From Desmodus rotundus (Eukaryota > Chordata > Mammalia > Chiroptera > Phyllostomidae): DNA of 64,000 nt. The position numbers and the translations under genes are program-made. Shown piece after piece: positions 50,866 through 64,000 of this stretch (position 1 is its first letter; every line of letters begins with the position of its first letter). Location of the stretch: NCBI RefSeq assembly GCF_022682495.2, contig NC_071398.1, forward strand, positions 94,205,705 to 94,269,704. The letters are read 5' to 3'. The notes below the pieces were generated by a model. That model had not been told where the DNA came from, searched no databases, and saw only the letters and a list, made by a program, of their open reading frames with translations.

Positions 50866-50971
50866 CCCTTTGGCCCCTGTTTCTGTTCACTCTTAGGCTG
50901 CCTGAATAAATCTTCCTCAGAGCTCACGCTTTCCAGGAGGAGAGTGATAGGGGTGAAAATCTTGTAGCATG

Positions 50972-51190
50972 GCCCCGACTGGTGTGGCTCAGCGGGTTGG
51001 GTGTTGTCCTGCAAAGCAAAAGGTCGCTGGTTCTATTCCCCGGCAGGGCTCCTGCCTGGGTTGCAGGCCAGGCCCTTGGTTGGGGGCATGTGAGGGGCAA
51101 TCATCTCTCACACATCGATATTTCTCTCACTCTCTTTTTCCCTCCCTTCCCATCTCTCTAAAAATAAATAAGTAAAGTCTTTTTTAAAAA
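50972..51190 (+). mobile_element. Ves SINE, sense, second subfamily
   Basis: Starts GCCCCGACTGGTGTGGCTCAG with a B box GGTCGCTGGTTCTATTCCCC, then a longer 'CTGGGTTGCAGGCCAGGCCC' module, 'ATCGATATTTCTCTCAC' and 'CTCTCTAAAAATAAATAAGT'. The different head and the extra module relative to 42165-42384 indicate a different subfamily. It lies in the intron between exons E and F. Confidence 0.85.
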
Positions 51191-51665
51191 GGTGGTGTAA
51201 CACGGATGAGCTGTTGACAGCATCCTGAGCCCATTAGACCCTCAGGAGTAAACCGATGGACAATTTCCAAGCCAGTTCCTGGAGCCGGTTGCTTTTCCTG
51301 TTACAGACAGTAGACTTGACCAGTACTCCCCCTTTTAGCCTGGGACAGCGGCAGGCAATGAGGGCCATGCCCAGTCTTGTGGGGGCTGGAGTCTTCTCTC
51401 TGGTCTAGAAATGACACCACATACACTCAGGTCTCATGCAGAGGGGTTCGGGGAGTAGGGCAGGGATGGGAAGGAAGAACAGTCTCAATCTTTGGAGTAA
51501 ACCTTTTCATCTGGCGTATTCCCATCCCCCGCAGCCCTCACTGTTCTGCTCACGCCCAAGTCTCACTCCAGGCTGTGTTTGGTCCAGGGAGAATGTTTTT
51601 CATGTGGGTTGGGGCAGAGATGGCCCACCGAGGAGTGGGATTCTTGCCTGAACACTGGGAAATGA

Positions 51666-51872
<207 letters not shown>

Positions 51873-52214
51873 TAAAACCCAGACTCTCGACTTCACATAC
51901 TTTGGTTGTGAAGCCAGCGATTTCCTTAATGCACAATGAAAGGTCAGTCCTGAAACTGAACACTGGCAGGATTGTTTGTCAGTGAAACTGCCAACAGTAT
52001 TATCTACTCACCTGTAAAATACTCATAATAATACCTCTCCCTGCTGGTCTCATTGGGAGGCTTTGAAAACGGATGGGACAGTAGATAAGCAAGAGTTCAG
52101 AGTTCGCAGCAGGTTAGCGGGAGTGACCAGGTGATAGGGAGGTAGAGGGAAGGTGGACGGCTACTGTAGCCTGAATACCCGTCATTGCCAAGTATTTATG
52201 GAGCAGGGTGAGGG

Positions 52215-52400
52215 TCGTCCAGCCACTCTGGGTTTGCATCCCCGCTCAGCCACTTTCTAGCTGTGCGACTTTGGACCAGCAGTCTCTCTGGGGCTCAGGG
52301 CCCTGTCGTGAGGTGGAGACAACAACCTTGCACCCCCCTGACCCCGGTGCTGCTCTGAGCCTGGGGGCATCTTCCCCTGAGCTCATTATGGAACTAAGGT
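52215..52400 (+). repeat. MIR SINE
   Basis: 'TCTGGGTTTGCATCCCCGCTCAGCC', 'ACTTTCTAGCTGTGCGACTTTGG' and 'TCTCTGGGGCTCAGGG' are in MIR order. Confidence 0.75.
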
Positions 52401-52784
52401 GCTGGTGAGGGTTAGAGGCAAGCACCTCAGGGGAAGCTTCTCCTGTCTGTACCTCTGAAGACCCCCCAGTTCACACCTCCTGGGCCAAGAAGACACTTCA
52501 AAGGGTTCCAGGGACCCATAAGAGGCAACTCACCAGGAACCCAGCATCACATGCTAGAAGGCTGTACACAAGCTCAAGTCCATTACCGGCTTTGTTCATT
52601 TCTCCACTACGTGTCTTCCTCATTCTCCATCTTTCTTATTTTATACCTCTCTCCCTCTTTCCCTTCCTTTTCTGAGAATGTATTGTACTGAGGGTAAGCC
52701 TTCTCCAGATATCAAGTTATGTTCAAACTTTCAGTTTAGACCTGGGTGGACTTAGAAACAGTTCTGTCTGAAGTAGCGCACACA

Positions 52785-53010
52785 GTGATGAATAGCGTAG
52801 GCTCGGGAGCCTGACACCTGGGCTCACTCTTCACTGGCTGTGTGATCTTGAACAAGTTGCTTACCTTCTCTGTGCCTCAGGTTTTTTACCTGTAAAAAAA
52901 AAAAATGGATACTATCCTGTCTTCCTTATGGGATTGATATGAGGAATAGATTAATTAATATTTGTAAAGTTTATAGAACAGTTGCTGATACACAGTGAGA
53001 TATATGTTTG
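52785..53010 (+). repeat. MIR SINE
   Basis: 'GGCTGTGTGATCTTGAACAAGTTGC', 'TTACCTTCTCTGTGCCTCAG', an internal A-run, 'GGATTGATATGAGGAATAG' and 'GAACAGTTGCTGATACACAG' run through the whole element. Confidence 0.85.
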
Positions 53011-53173
53011 TTACATAAATAAATATACCAAGTGAGAAAGAAAATGTGCCCATTCAAACTACCAAATAGTGTTTTCCCTGTAGGGGAAAGAGAAGGGAGC
53101 AAGAGAGAAAACGATTAGATATATTCGGACCAGAAATAAATCTCATCGAAATCAGTTCCCTTCTAAAAGACAA

Positions 53174-53219
53174 CTAGAGAGAGAGAGACACACACACACA
53201 CACAGACACACACACACAC
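53174..53219 (+). repeat. (GA)n(CA)n microsatellite
   Basis: GAGAGAGAGAGA passing into CACACACACA with single interruptions. Confidence 0.95.
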
Positions 53220-54421
53220 TACACTGAAAAATCACCATGTGGCCTCCTGCAAGCCCCTGCAGCCCGCATCTCTGGTGCTGGGGAGTCTCATGTCTTGTTT
53301 CCACCTCATTTGCTGAGAGACACTTGCCAGGCACGTGTGAAAGACCTTGTAAAGGAGATGTGAGGTGCACAGGCAAACAGGAACTTGTTAGGGAGGCGAG
53401 AGGTTTTCCTTGGGTCGCCAGGCTGGAAGGACACAGAGTGGCCCTGGATGCTACCTGAGGCTTTTTGGGGAGAAGTGGGCGGATCCATGTGAGAAACGGC
53501 AGAAGAACACGCATCTGGATCTGCATCTTTGAAAAGAGGAAGAGATACAAATTCGGGGGTCCGCCACAACAGAAACTTCTTTCCCCCCGTGTCCTCGGAC
53601 CTCGCCTAATTGGGCGCATGGGGGCAAAATAATTCATAGGGGTCACTTCCGTTTTCCTGGCCTTGAGAGAGTGAAGTCCAGCATTCCTCAGTGTTGAGGG
53701 AATTCTTCTGGACCTGCTGCTTTGGCAGCCAGCCTTTGTTTTCACCTGTTTTGGTTAAGTGGTACCCCTTAGGCCAAGAACTCTCCTTGGATGTATGAAG
53801 GAATCCGTCTTACCTGTGTAAAGCACAGAATAACTAGAAGAGTCCATTAAAGAGGTGGCTGGCCACCTTTCTTCCATATTAACTTCCTGGTTCTGGCAAT
53901 TTTTACTTGTATCTTTCCTGAGAGCCACACAGGGACTGTCATACTTTGTCTCACTATGGGGCTATTTATAGGTCATAATCCTCATAAACCGACAAGCTTA
54001 GAAGATTTTAGAGCTAACGTGAGCTTCAGAATCTTCTCTATCAGCATTCCCAAGCATTGTTAAATGAAAAAACAGTGCCCCACTCTTAAATAAGTTCTCT
54101 CTTCAGTTGTATTTGGAGAGACTGTAGTAGCCACCTCTTTGGTTTATAACACCTTAGCATACAACAGGTTCCCAAAAATCCTGCAGTAAAAAGAGGAAAA
54201 AAAAAATCCCTTTTATTTTATTTAACCCAGCGGTTCCTAAACCTATGGAGCTGGAGAATCCTTTTGCACATAACAGCTATTTTCATCTTTCAGAATTACT
54301 GGTTGGAAGACATACTAGAAAATATTGATTTATGTGTTTTATCTTGCTGATTGCTTCCCTCTTTATCAAAATAAGAGTTAAGCACTCTGAGCTTCACCAG
54401 CCTTTTCGGTATTATAAGGTA

Positions 54422-55170
54422 TGTGGAAATAAATGAAGACCCACCAGGTGAAAACAGGTGGAAGCTATTTATTCGTAGCTTGCTATGCAGCAAGGGAGCA
54501 GGCCGCGTCGCTTGCTCTCGGCAGAGACTGACAGGCAGGCAGAGGAGTGGGGAGGCTTCAGAGTAGAGAAGGACAGGGTTCAGGGGAGCCCTGATGGGCA
54601 TTGTTGACCACAAGTAGGCCAACGAGCCAGCAGTGTGGCATGCTCTGTAAGGGTTGGACCTACATTGGGAGCCAGAAGAAAACTTGGGAATCTCTCGGTT
54701 ATTAATCAGGGTCTGGTCACGTTGAGCCAACCTTTACAGCTGTTACTCTTTGTGGTCCTGGACTGGTTGCTGGAGATCGTGGTCTGGCTCCCTACAGATC
54801 TGACGTATCGATAGATAGCAGACTGGCTCCCTGGGCTGAGTGCCGTGGGTGATGGTGGGGGCGGGGGGAGTGGTGTTCTGAGCCGATCGTGCAGATTCTG
54901 CATCAGAGCTCTGTTTTTATATGTGGTCTGGCCGTCATCCACTGGTATTTTCAGTCTCTTCATTGAGAGAAAGGAAAGAGTGCAGGGGCAGGCCAAGGAG
55001 ATAGAGGAGGCTGTGACCACACCTGTGGGCCTGTTGGGTAGCACAAGTGCTAAATCGGTGTGAAGATTTCAAGCTCTGCATTCTTTGGAACTTCTTCAAG
55101 GTCAACCCAAGGAAACAGAGTTTAGAACTCTGGTGACAATACATCCCCCTGATATTTCAAATAAATAACA
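54422..55170 (-). mobile_element. LTR-like endogenous retroviral remnant, antisense
   Basis: Read on the minus strand the stretch begins TGTTATTTATTTG and ends TTTATTTCCACA (TG...CA borders). It has a TATA-like ACATATAAAAAC (54913-54924) and an AATAAA signal (54468-54473) about 30 bp before a TTCACCTGGTG stretch. Between them lies TGGCTCCCAATGTAGGTC (54657-54674), preceded by TC, which resembles a tRNA-Lys primer-binding site at 14 of 18 positions. It could be one LTR of about 750 bp, or a 5' LTR plus leader joined to a second LTR end. No gag, pol or env frame is present. No clean target-site duplication was found. Confidence 0.45.
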
Positions 55171-55178
55171 GGAGAAAT

Positions 55179-55444
55179 CTTCCTTCTTTCTTTCCTTCCT
55201 TCCTCCCTTCCTCCCTCCCTCCCTCCTTCCCTCCCTCCCTTCTTCCTCCCTCCCTCCCTTCCTTCCTTCCTTCTTTTCTTCCTTCCTCCCTCCCTCCCTC
55301 CCTCCCTCCTTCCCTCCCTCCCTTCTTCCTCCCTCCCTCCCTTCCTTCCTTCCTTCTTTTCTTCCTTCCTCCCTCCCTCCCTCCCTCCCTCTTTCCCTCC
55401 CTCCCTTCTTTCCTTCCTTCCTTCCCTCTTCCTTCCTTCCTCTC
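55179..55444 (+). repeat. Long pure pyrimidine (CCTT/CCCT)n tract
   Basis: 266 bp of C and T only on the ASTN1 sense strand. Interruption motifs repeat at 83 bp: TTCTTTTCTT at 55271 and 55354, TTCTTCCT at 55240 and 55323. Part of the tract has therefore been duplicated as a block. Apparent Gly/Lys/Glu/Arg-repeat proteins read from the other strand are artefacts. Confidence 0.95.
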
Positions 55445-56449
55445 ACTTTTTTTCAAGTGTAACTAGGTCATTTTTTTTTCAAGCATAACTATGGGGAAAA
55501 ATAATGTTTATTCTTGAGAAAACATAGTCAGAAATACTTTGAAAAAATAATCATTCAGAAATGTATTCCAAATAACAATAAAATTAAATTTAAAAACTAG
55601 AGCTGACTGCAGGCCAAGGGCACACTGAGAAAGAACTCTATGACTCAGCTGAAAAATATATGTACTTTAAAATATCCCTTTCTTTTTAAATAACGGAAAT
55701 ATTATCTCCAAGTGGGCACAGAACCGCACCTGCCGAGTGCTAGTGGTTATGTAACTGCGTCCCTGACTGCGCTCCAGCATAAACGCATTAAGGAGAAGTG
55801 CTGTTTAGCAGTTCAGGGATGCAGCTGGCTCACCTGGGTGAATGTGGGACACTCGCTCCTTCCTGCTCTTCTGCGTTCATGCTGCCTTTATTTTTTTCTC
55901 CCTTTGTTGTTCTGCACTAAAGCCTAGGAATCTATAGCAAAAACATTAACTAAGAAATGTCAAGTTCACATAGTTGGGGGTGACGAGAGAGAGGGGAGGA
56001 GGAGGAGGTGACAACATTTTGGAAGCCACGTATGTATGTGGTGCTTTATCTTCTCTCAATGTCCTTCTGTTCTTGTGACTCAACAACCGGCTGTAAAGCG
56101 GGGGAACCGCGTACCATCAACCCATTTTCCAGATGTGGAAACTGACCCAGATGCGTTTCTACGCCCAAAGTCACACGGCTGATTGGGGTCACCAAACTGA
56201 AAAGGCAGGAATAGGTCATCCCGCCTAAGCCTCTCACTTTTATAGAGGAAGCAACTGGGCTCCGAAAGATCCTCTGGCCAGGGGGCCAGAGAGAGCAAGC
56301 TCAGGCCAGTGACTAGCAGCCAGAAACTGCCCCCAAGCCCCCACCCCCGAGGCACCACGGCCAGTGGCCAGCGTTAGAACCCTGGTGTCCTGCTCTCCTT
56401 CTCTGTCTCTTCCCACTAGGAAATGATTTCATTAAAGGGAACATTTTCT

Positions 56450-57010
56450 GATATATTGAAAAATCTTTATTTATCGGGCTGGCTATTATTTTTATGACCA
56501 GACTTTTCGAAATCCCAGCGAGCCGATCAGCAGCCGATCAGCTGCTCTCTGTAAGTAGAGAGCGCACGTTGTGTAGGGCGGTTCTCCAAAGCCTGACCAG
56601 TTTATGCCCCGACGAAACGGGCCTTTGAGGCATGAGACCGGAGCCTCACACTGGTAGAAGCAGAACGTCATCTATGGGCCTTGAAAATTAGCCTCAAGGT
56701 TCAAAGCTAGAGTAGGTAGTAGTATGGCGGTTGTCCCAAAACTTTGTTCTAAAAGAACATTGGAAAGAAAAGGTACTGAAACCTTCACCGAGGCTTCGGT
56801 AACTTACCTTTCTGATTGACGGGGGTGAAATTGAAGCAGTTGATTCACTCAGCACCTCTCCTGACCTTTTGTCCCCTTTTGCCTTACCAATAATTATTCC
56901 CATATGATTCACACAGAAATGGAAATTGGGCGATCGCTCAGCTAATTTGATCAGCGTTGACAAGCAGCTAATTAATCCCCGCCCACTCTTCATGTAGTTT
57001 CGGTATTAAA
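56450..57010. other. Repeat-poor block with homeodomain-type motifs
   Basis: No gene. AT-rich motifs include CTAATTTGATCAGC and CAGCTAATTAATCCC (56938-56982). Two GCCGATCAGC copies lie 11 bp apart with an AGCAGC...GCTGCT dyad around them (about 56520-56546). It may be a conserved non-coding element; motif-based inference only. Confidence 0.3.
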
Positions 57011-57799
57011 TCAGTTGGTTTGGCCTGAAGGAAGCATAGGTCAACATGGCAGGGGAATTCACTGTGTATGCACCATTGCCAATATCTCTGTGTGCACACT
57101 CACTACACACTTATCTATACTATCTTTGTGGCCGTTATATTTGCGTATGTGCAAATATACACATATATAAATATGCATATATCTATATGCTTATTTCTGC
57201 TATATATACATAGGAAACATTACGCATAAAGATGAAGCTCAAATTGGTTTTCTAAACTTAGCATGGTGATTTTTTTTTTTTTTTTTTACTTCCTGTGGCC
57301 TAATTATTTTGTTTCGGTTGCATTTTATAGTGATGGCCAGGACTCAGATAAGGGGCGCCTCTCTCTCTCCAAGCTGCTCAAATAAGAACAGCCTGTTATA
57401 ACATGGCTCAGAGGCAACAAGGGTGTGTTTCTCGAGCATGACCTTGGACGAGTAACTGGGCTTCTGGGAGCCTCAGTTTTCCCATGGACAGGAGGAGGAC
57501 CACAGAGGGTCTACCACCGTGCCTGGCCTACAGATGGCCCTCACTGCAGGGTCATCCCTGCCCCTCAGCTGAGCTGACACTGTCCCTCCGGGTAAAGAAG
57601 AAATGAGCTTATCAGTTTCAGAGTAATTAAAACTTAAATACTGAACACGGATCAGTTAACTGGCACTGAAAAATCAATGTTATTATGTACGTGAGCCTAG
57701 TCAATTACCACAACTATTAAGGGGAGTAAAAATCTGGTGTGTTAAGGAAGCCAAGAACATCATACAAATTTATTAGCGGGATATTGCAGTAAAGGGGTA

Positions 57800-57995
57800 A
57801 GAACCCAGCCCTGTCTTGGACACAGCTAGTGGCCTAGGATCCTTCCACAAACCCCGTCTCTGAGCCTCTGTCTCCCCATTTGCAAATGCAAATAATAACC
57901 CCTGTCTCATAAGGATCAACCACATTTCCATGTGCAAAGTGCCTAGCAAAAGGCCTGGCACAGAGGCAGGCTTCCATGAATGAGAGCTGTTGTAA
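57800..57995 (+). repeat. MIR SINE
   Basis: 'GTCTCTGAGCCTCTGTCTCCCC', 'ATTTGCAAATGCAAATAATAACCCC', 'TGTCTCATAAGGATCAACC' and 'GTGCCTAGCAAAAGGCCTGG' are MIR 3' motifs, ending just before exon G. Confidence 0.85.
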
Positions 57996-58112
57996 CTGTG
58001 ATTCCAGAAGTTCTCTCCATTGGAGTGTCTCCCCGTGACCCCCTCCAACCCACTAGATTTGGGACTTGGGAGTTGGTCGCACTCGCTGAGCCCGTGTCTC
58101 CTCTGTCCCCAG

Positions 58113-58217
58113 GCATGGTGAACTTCAGCGAGGTTTCCGGGTACCCCGTGCTGCAGCGCTGGAAGGTTCGGTCTGTGATGTACCACATCAAACTCAACCA
58201 AGTGACCATCTCTCAGG
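58113..58217 (+). CDS. ASTN1: ASTN1 exon G (MACPF region)
   Basis: A 105-nt exon after a 6.3-kb intron that holds the LTR-like element and the long pyrimidine tract. Acceptor 'CCTCTGTCCCCAG' ends at 58112; donor GTGAGT starts at 58218. Two bases complete Gly, 34 codons follow ([18 protein letters not shown], then [16 protein letters not shown]), and one G starts the split Ala codon finished by exon H. NFS is a potential N-glycosylation site. The alternating hydrophobic stretch [11 protein letters not shown] fits a MACPF beta-strand. Confidence 0.96.
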
Positions 58218-60371
<2,154 letters not shown>

Positions 60372-61598
60372 TGACGAGTTTGACGCCCCATCCAAGTCCC
60401 AGCGGCCCAGGTGCAACAGGACCGAACTGAAGTGGTCTGCAGGTGAAGGGCAGTGCAGGTGTTGCCCGGGTGCTCTGTGCCCATCCTCAACACTGCCGAG
60501 GTTTGTTGCTAAAACCCAGTCTCCACATGCAGGTGTGTGGGGGAAACTTTAGGTGCAGGATGATGCCCAAACTGTACAGTCCCTGGGTTAGTTATCATAG
60601 AGTCCTCTAAAGTCCTCCTCATACCTTCTGCTACCATAGCAACGGCTGCTCTTATGGAGTAGAGGAGAAGGAGGAGCATATTGCAGTCTCCCCATCACTT
60701 CCTGCTTCCCGCAGCCCCGCCCTTCTCCACCTGGCAAGCCCTGACAGCCCCCACCCAGTAAACCCCTCCTCGCTCCATCCCGCCCTGCATTTGTGCCCGT
60801 TTTTCCTACTGGTGTGTTCTGCGAGGAACTCTCCGTTGGCTCCAGATTCCAGCCTCACAGATAAATCCTTGTCCGCTGTCTGATGGCAGATTACTATTCA
60901 GTCCAAGTAAGAGTAAGACATCGGAGTTTTTCAAACCTTCTGAACATCCCTGCTGGTGGAGGAGGAGTACCGGGTAGTTCGTGCGTATTCTGATCAAGCA
61001 GGACTGGTTTGGGGTTGCCACTCACGGCGTTTCTTCTCCAGCGTGAGCATCCTGATGAGGCCACGGTATGGGGGTGTGCGTTGCGAAGGGGCTGGTGGTG
61101 GGATTAGCGCAGTGGAAACTCGGGAAGTCGGTCGTCCTAAGACTTAATGATCGCGGGGCTGGGGACCCTCTGCTGTCAGAAGGCCGCAGTGGGGGAGACG
61201 GTCCCCCGCGGCTGAGAGGCGCTTGGCGCCCCGTGCTCCACACAAGTCCCTGTTTGGTTCTGCTCGAGAAACAGCAGAGGCCTGAGCGTGTCTTCTGGCT
61301 TCTTTCTTCCAGAAGAAGCAGAAGGCTTGTGTCTGCGCTGTACTTGTGCAGGCTTTCCCTCCCCCCACGCAAGCCCCGATTCCTCTAAACTCAAAGGCAC
61401 AAGCACAGGGTTCTGGTAACTCTTCCAACTTCAGCATCTTAAAATTGTTCTGCCTAAAAAAGGAGAGTAACAGAAGTAAATATAGATACGACCGGTTACA
61501 GCCGGCAAAGCTTTCTTATGTCTCCGTGCCGCAGCCCAGGGATTCGATCAAAAGGCTAAATCCTCGTGGCTTTGTGACGAGGCCAACAGTTCGAGAGT

Positions 61599-61652
61599 TG
61601 CCTGTAGGTCAAGGGCTGCCTGTAGGTCAAGGCTTGTCTGTAGTTCAAGGGT
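61599..61652 (+). repeat. Three-copy 18-bp tandem repeat
   Basis: Units TGCCTGTAGGTCAAGGGC (61599-61616), TGCCTGTAGGTCAAGGCT (61617-61634) and TGTCTGTAGTTCAAGGGT (61635-61652). Units 1 and 2 each contain AGGTCA, the half-site of many nuclear receptors; unit 3 has AGTTCA. Confidence 0.95.
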
Positions 61653-62394
61653 TGCCAGCCGCTGGGCTGCTGGGAGGTGAGTCTGACTTCCCCCAGAATA
61701 CCGGGTTCTCCCCTTGCTTCTGTCCCCAGCATTGCGGTGTCCTTGAGGGTCAACACAGAGCCCAGGAGGGAGATCTGCCCATGGCCTTGGCTCCATGCCC
61801 TACTCCTCTTGATCTCAAGCCCCCTCGCCACCGAGGACCTAGATTTGTCACAGTCCAACCGTGGACTTTAGCTCTGGTGTATATGACCCCTTGCTTGTTA
61901 TCCACCCTAAAAGATACTTAAACGTGTTAATATTTCTACGTTGATTTCTCTTCATTGTTCACGTACACCACTGCCCATCCCCGAGTCTTGTCTCTGCATC
62001 ATAGCATTTGTCTTTCTTATTGTTTGGTCTGATTTTTACTCTTAAATATTATTTCTCCTCCCTAAGCACTCATTCCATTGTATTCCGGAAGCCTGCATGA
62101 AGGCCTGCTACTGGTAAAGAATCACAAGTGCATAAGACAAAGGAGTTTCACCTGCACTCTGAGAGAACTGGTGCATAACAGGGCTTGTACACTGGGGGAG
62201 ACGGGGGTTCTGAGAGAGCTGTGCCTGCCGTGACATAAAAGTGACACCTTTTTGGACACGAGTCCTTTGATCATACGTGCCTGACTGCTCTAACTTTTAA
62301 AACCTTTTAGTGGAAAGGATTTCTCTGTTCTTTTGTACATACGATCAGATTCCTAAAATTGCTTATGAATAGAGTAGGCACGGAGGTTTTTCAG

Positions 62395-62560
62395 GCATGA
62401 GGTGGAATGGAAAAAGCAGAGGACTTCAGGGTCAGACCTCTAGAATCTTCCAGGTGACCTCTGTTTAGCCAGCTAACTGTCAGGACCTCATTTGTAATGC
62501 CCTTGGTGGACCTGTCCAGCTCTAATAGTTTATGGGTCCTTATGAGTCCCCCCTTTATGT
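62395..62560 (+). repeat. MIR-like fragment
   Basis: 'GACTTCAGGGTCAGACCTCTAG', 'CCAGGTGACCTCTGTTTAGCC' and 'CAGGACCTCATTTGTAATGCCC' resemble a diverged MIR. Confidence 0.45.
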
Positions 62561-63009
62561 GAGAAGCTTTCTAGGGGCAGGCATTTGGTGAAAGATTCCC
62601 CTCTTCTCTCAAGGAATCAGTGAAGAACTTCTCATTTTCCCCAGCTTCACACGCCCAGGGTGTAACCCAGAGCCAGGCGCAAGGTGAGAACTCAGCAATG
62701 GTTTTTCATCGTTGTTGCCACAGCTGGTGCTGGTGCTGGTGGCGGGGCATCAGGGGCGAGAGTGGTGTGGAAGCCCTTCCGGTGTGGTGGCCGCCTGGCG
62801 CGGGAAAGGCTTTAGTTACGACGCCTGACTGTAGACTCCAAGCTGAGCGTTTTGGGCCAGATGTTGAGAAGGCACCTCTCTGTCGTACTGTCACTCCGTG
62901 GTTCGGCCCTGCCGGATGTGAGAACAGCCACCTCGAGAGAAGTCGGAAAAAGAGACTTCCCTGTCTCATTGCCTTCCATTAGACCATCTTCATTATTTTT
63001 TACAGTGCA

Positions 63010-63760
63010 AATAAAGACTACCAGAAGAGAAATTTTCCAGCCTCCCCTCTCTCCACTTCTAAATTTATATATATATATCTTCTGGTCATTCCTCCTCTTC
63101 AGGGTGACCTCTCCACTTGTCCCCTTGTCCCCTCGCTCTCTGCTTCCTCATCGACCTCACTCACTCATTAGTCTCCTCCTCATCAGCCTTTCCAACCTCT
63201 TCAACCACTGAATTACCCTTCCTCCACCTTCCAGACAAATCACATTTTTATAAACATGCGACACTTACCAGTGTTTTCTGTCAACACGTCACATGAGATT
63301 TCTTGAGCAAGTAGATTGTGTCTTTTCTGTCCCTCTTCAACTTCTTTTCACTCTTCAAATCCTTTCTTTCAACCTCTTCACTCTACAGAGACAACAGTGG
63401 GGAAGGAAGTCCAGGTTTCTGCACCAGAAGTTCATGCTTCCATTCTGTGATATTCTCTCTCTCAGTAGAAGAATTTGTCCCTCTCGACCAGGCCTGCCTT
63501 CTTGAAAATTCTCTCTTCTGCCAGTGTTCCTGATGCTATCCTGTTAAGATTCTCTCCAGAAATCATTTCTCTCTCTCTCTCTCTCCATTATTCCTCTAAA
63601 GACATTGTTTGGATTTTGGTCATTTTCCAAATTTTACATTTCATTCTTACTGTTCATCTGTTCTCCACTGTTTCTGAGTGATTCCTTCCTCTATCTACCT
63701 CAACCTACACTCTAAGTCTTCCCTTTTTCTTAAGGTTTTGAACAAAACCTCCAGAGCAAA
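63010..63760. other. Pyrimidine-rich, possibly LINE-derived stretch
   Basis: A long run of TC-rich sequence with 'CTCTCCACTTGTCCCCTTGTCCCC', 'CAGCCTTTCCAACCTCTTCAACC' and 'CTCCTCATCAGCC'. The wording recalls reversed L2/LINE coding sequence but is too diverged to assign. Short open frames with Leu/Phe/Ser-rich translations are not genes. Confidence 0.35.
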
Positions 63761-64000
63761 ACCTCATTGCTCTGGAGGGTGTAGCGTTTTTACTGGGTGT
63801 CCCACGGGCACCTCAGTGACCAGCGTCTCTCTTCACTGTGACCTGTGTGAGTGGGTCAAAGTGTAATGTAATGTAAGGAGTCGTTCTTGCTGCTCTTCTC
63901 CGTCCTCCACAACCAAGCATTTCTGGTTGTTTTAGCACCTAAGTATTTCTTCAACAGGTGTCTTCTCCTGCTTCCCCAAATCATATGCATTTACCGTGTC

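Noticed and set aside
53152..53745. 197-codon minus-strand frame
   Set aside because: Its C-terminal part is a Cys/Val translation of the CA microsatellite and the rest has no domain.
55102..55456. Gly/Lys/Glu/Arg-rich proteins on the minus strand
   Set aside because: Pure translation of the pyrimidine microsatellite.

Overview
This is a stretch of mammalian nuclear DNA, almost certainly from a bat. The evidence for a bat is a set of tRNA-derived SINEs of the chiropteran Ves type (about 3000-3237, 15141-15335, 42165-42384 and 50972-51190). They carry pol III A/B-box heads of the 'GGCTCAGTTGGTTAGAGC ... GGTTTGATCCCCAGTCAGGGC' kind and CT-rich tails that end in an A-rich 'AAAATAAATAA' motif. 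Older repeats shared by placental mammals (MIR, L2, MER5/Charlie, MaLR-like LTRs) fill much of the rest. The family within bats cannot be fixed from this sequence.

The only protein-coding gene I can support is ASTN1 (astrotactin-1), on the + strand. Eight internal exons are visible: 31165-31239, 37974-38111, 38599-38749, 46776-46942, 49915-50109, 51686-51813, 58113-58217 and 60166-60354. All have AG acceptors and GT donors, and their phases join into one open frame of about 382 residues. In order they encode a stretch before the EGF domains, two EGF-like modules with complete six-cysteine patterns, and the N-terminal and central part of the MACPF (perforin-like) domain, including its FGxHY signature. 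Both ends of the window lie inside introns, so the first exons (signal/transmembrane part) and the last exons (rest of MACPF, fibronectin-III and annexin-like regions known for the family) are outside. From recalled family sequences the protein is ASTN1 rather than its paralogue ASTN2.

Layout: 1-31164 is the 3' part of one very large intron. It contains an RPL17 processed pseudogene (about 5171-5804, minus strand, with perfect 12-bp target-site duplications), many MIR and L2 fragments, two Ves SINEs, MER5 elements and simple repeats. From 31 to 60 kb the eight exons are separated by introns of 0.5 to 8 kb. These hold a 142-bp tandem duplication (35329-35612), two + strand Ves SINEs, an antisense LTR-like segment (about 54422-55170) and a 266-bp pure pyrimidine tract (55179-55444) with an 83-bp higher-order period. 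From 60355 to the end is intron, with a three-copy 18-bp repeat carrying AGGTCA-type half-sites (61599-61652) and a pyrimidine-rich, possibly LINE-derived segment.

I found no undescribed multi-gene system. The best leads are regulatory or repeat-structural: the LTR-like element, the long pyrimidine tract, the half-site array, an L2 tail that abuts a splice acceptor, and several homeodomain-rich, repeat-free intron blocks that could be conserved enhancers. Repeat family names are from recognition by eye and were not computed.
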